Assembly (NCBI GenBank): GCA_003151275.1
Contig: PLXC01000094.1
Coordinates: forward strand, 1 to 6,098
Reading direction: 5' to 3'
Length of the DNA: 6,098 bases
Origin: Candidatus Melainabacteria bacterium
GTDB lineage: Bacteria > Cyanobacteriota > Vampirovibrionia > Obscuribacterales > Obscuribacteraceae
Below are positions 5,764-6,098 of this stretch, piece by piece; within the stretch, counting starts at the first letter, position 1; each line of letters begins with the position of its first letter. A program made the position numbers and the translations under genes. The notes under the pieces were generated by a model. That model was given only the letters and a program-made list of their open reading frames with translations, had not been told where the DNA came from and did no database searches.

Positions 5764-5802
5764 GACGTATAACGTTTGACGTATAACGCCACACGTTATA
5801 CG
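5764..5802. promoter_or_regulatory. Probable HigA operator: three 9-bp half-sites
   Basis: CGTATAACG occurs at 5766-5774 and 5780-5788, and its exact reverse complement CGTTATACG at 5794-5802. The last two form a perfect inverted repeat with a 5-base gap (CCACA). The first two are part of an 11-bp direct repeat (GACGTATAACG) with a 14-bp period. The palindrome lies in the spacer of the promoter below and 20 bp before the higA start, the expected place for autorepression by a dimeric HTH antitoxin. A transcript hairpin is an alternative, but there is no T-run after it. Confidence 0.65.
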
Positions 5803-5804
5803 AT
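5776..5804 (+). promoter_or_regulatory. higA promoter (TTGACG-17-TACGAT)
   Basis: TTGACG at 5776-5781 and TACGAT at 5799-5804, 17 bp apart, match 5/6 and 4/6 of the sigma-70 boxes. The operator palindrome fills the space between them. Transcription would begin near 5811, at the ribosome site. Confidence 0.55.
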
Positions 5805-5822
5805 GAGACCTAAGGAGCAATC

Positions 5823-6098
5823 ATGAAAAAATTAGCACCGATACATCCAGGTGAAATCCTGCGTGAGGAGTTCATGATTCCATATGGTCTGACTTCAAAT
5901 GGATTAGCTCTTAGACTGAGCGTTCCTGCTACTCGTATCAGTGAGATAACGAATGAACGCAGATCAATTACGGCCGATACTGCCATGCGATTAGCGCGAT
6001 TCTTTAAGATGACTCCGGAATTCTGGATGAACCTACAACGCGACTTTGATTTAGCCATGATCGAAGATCAATCAGGAAAAGAGATTCGCAAGGCAGTG
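5823..6098 (+). CDS. higA: HigA-family antitoxin (XRE HTH), 3' end beyond window
   Basis: Begins at an ATG with AAGGAG five bases upstream and reads MKKLAPIHPGEILREEFMIP, the standard HigA/VapI opening. The HTH (about residues 24-46, LTSNGLALRLSVPATRISEI) is followed by RRSITADTAMRLARFF and TPEFWMNLQRDFDL, all hallmarks of the family. The 92 codons seen have no stop; relatives are about 100 residues, so little is missing. HigA binds its own promoter and blocks a HigB toxin. No higB precedes it: the upstream space holds a ParE-like remnant and its own promoter/operator, so it is an orphan antitoxin unless a toxin gene follows beyond the edge. It shares the PxxxGEIxxEEFM architecture with the truncated HigA at 3874-4074. 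The frame is clean, unlike its neighbours. Confidence 0.9.
   Translation, partial: MKKLAPIHPGEILREEFMIPYGLTSNGLALRLSVPATRISEITNERRSITADTAMRLARFFKMTPEFWMNLQRDFDLAMIEDQSGKEIRKAV

Noticed and set aside
5664..5772. A plus-strand frame reading GRKSFSNLLVDAIDRNLDV, which resembles the end of a ribbon-helix-helix antitoxin.
   Set aside because: It has no start, two stops precede it in frame, and the same bases are better explained by the ParE-like pieces in the other two frames.
5391..6058. Several minus-strand frames of 75-82 codons opposite the antitoxin and HigA genes.
   Set aside because: They overlap plus-strand genes with clear family motifs, have no recognisable motifs and no ribosome sites.
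1..6098. CRISPR array or a new defence system.
   Set aside because: No regularly spaced repeats are seen, and the nuclease and toxin-antitoxin genes here belong to known types and are mostly broken.

Overview
The window carries a conserved chromosomal-looking half (about 1-3670) and a decayed accessory half (about 3680-6098). Base composition is moderate and start regions often lack a strong Shine-Dalgarno site. The gene set (radical SAM enzyme, LolA/DUF2092-like plus TlpA fusion, DUF547 protein, Rpn-family nuclease with a DUF4351-like tail, many small toxin-antitoxin genes) suggests a free-living environmental bacterium. A relative of cyanobacteria such as the non-photosynthetic Vampirovibrionia/Obscuribacterales would fit, but this is a guess from gene flavour, not from a marker gene.

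Conserved half. It opens inside a radical SAM enzyme gene (+ strand) whose N-terminus lies off the left edge. A tRNA-Ala(GGC) gene with encoded CCA and its own hairpin terminator follows. On the minus strand is a secreted or anchored two-domain protein (LolA/DUF2092-like region plus TlpA-type thioredoxin). Divergent from it is a membrane-anchored DUF547 protein. These genes all have open, intact frames.

Accessory half. An Rpn/PD-(D/E)XK nuclease gene on the minus strand sits between two sets of damaged type II toxin-antitoxin genes. On its 3' side, on the same strand, are a probable C-terminal scrap of a HigB toxin, a HigA antitoxin cut off after its HTH domain, and a small antitoxin-like gene without its start, joined to HigA at a frameshifted junction. 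On its 5' side, divergent, are a paralogue of the small antitoxin-like gene broken by one frameshift, a scrap of a ParE-type toxin spread over two frames, and a HigA gene that is intact as far as the window goes, behind a promoter that overlaps a well-formed operator of three 9-bp half-sites.

The main result of reading the sequence is that the nuclease frame, open over 315 codons, hides two compensating one-base indels. Between them the as-read protein is nonsense, while the alternative frame spells the conserved catalytic core. With the other broken genes this marks the right half as a graveyard of toxin-antitoxin and nuclease genes in which the right-hand HigA still appears to be under selection. 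I found no convincing new defence system; the most informative signals are the hidden frameshifts, the recombinant junctions and the HigA operator.
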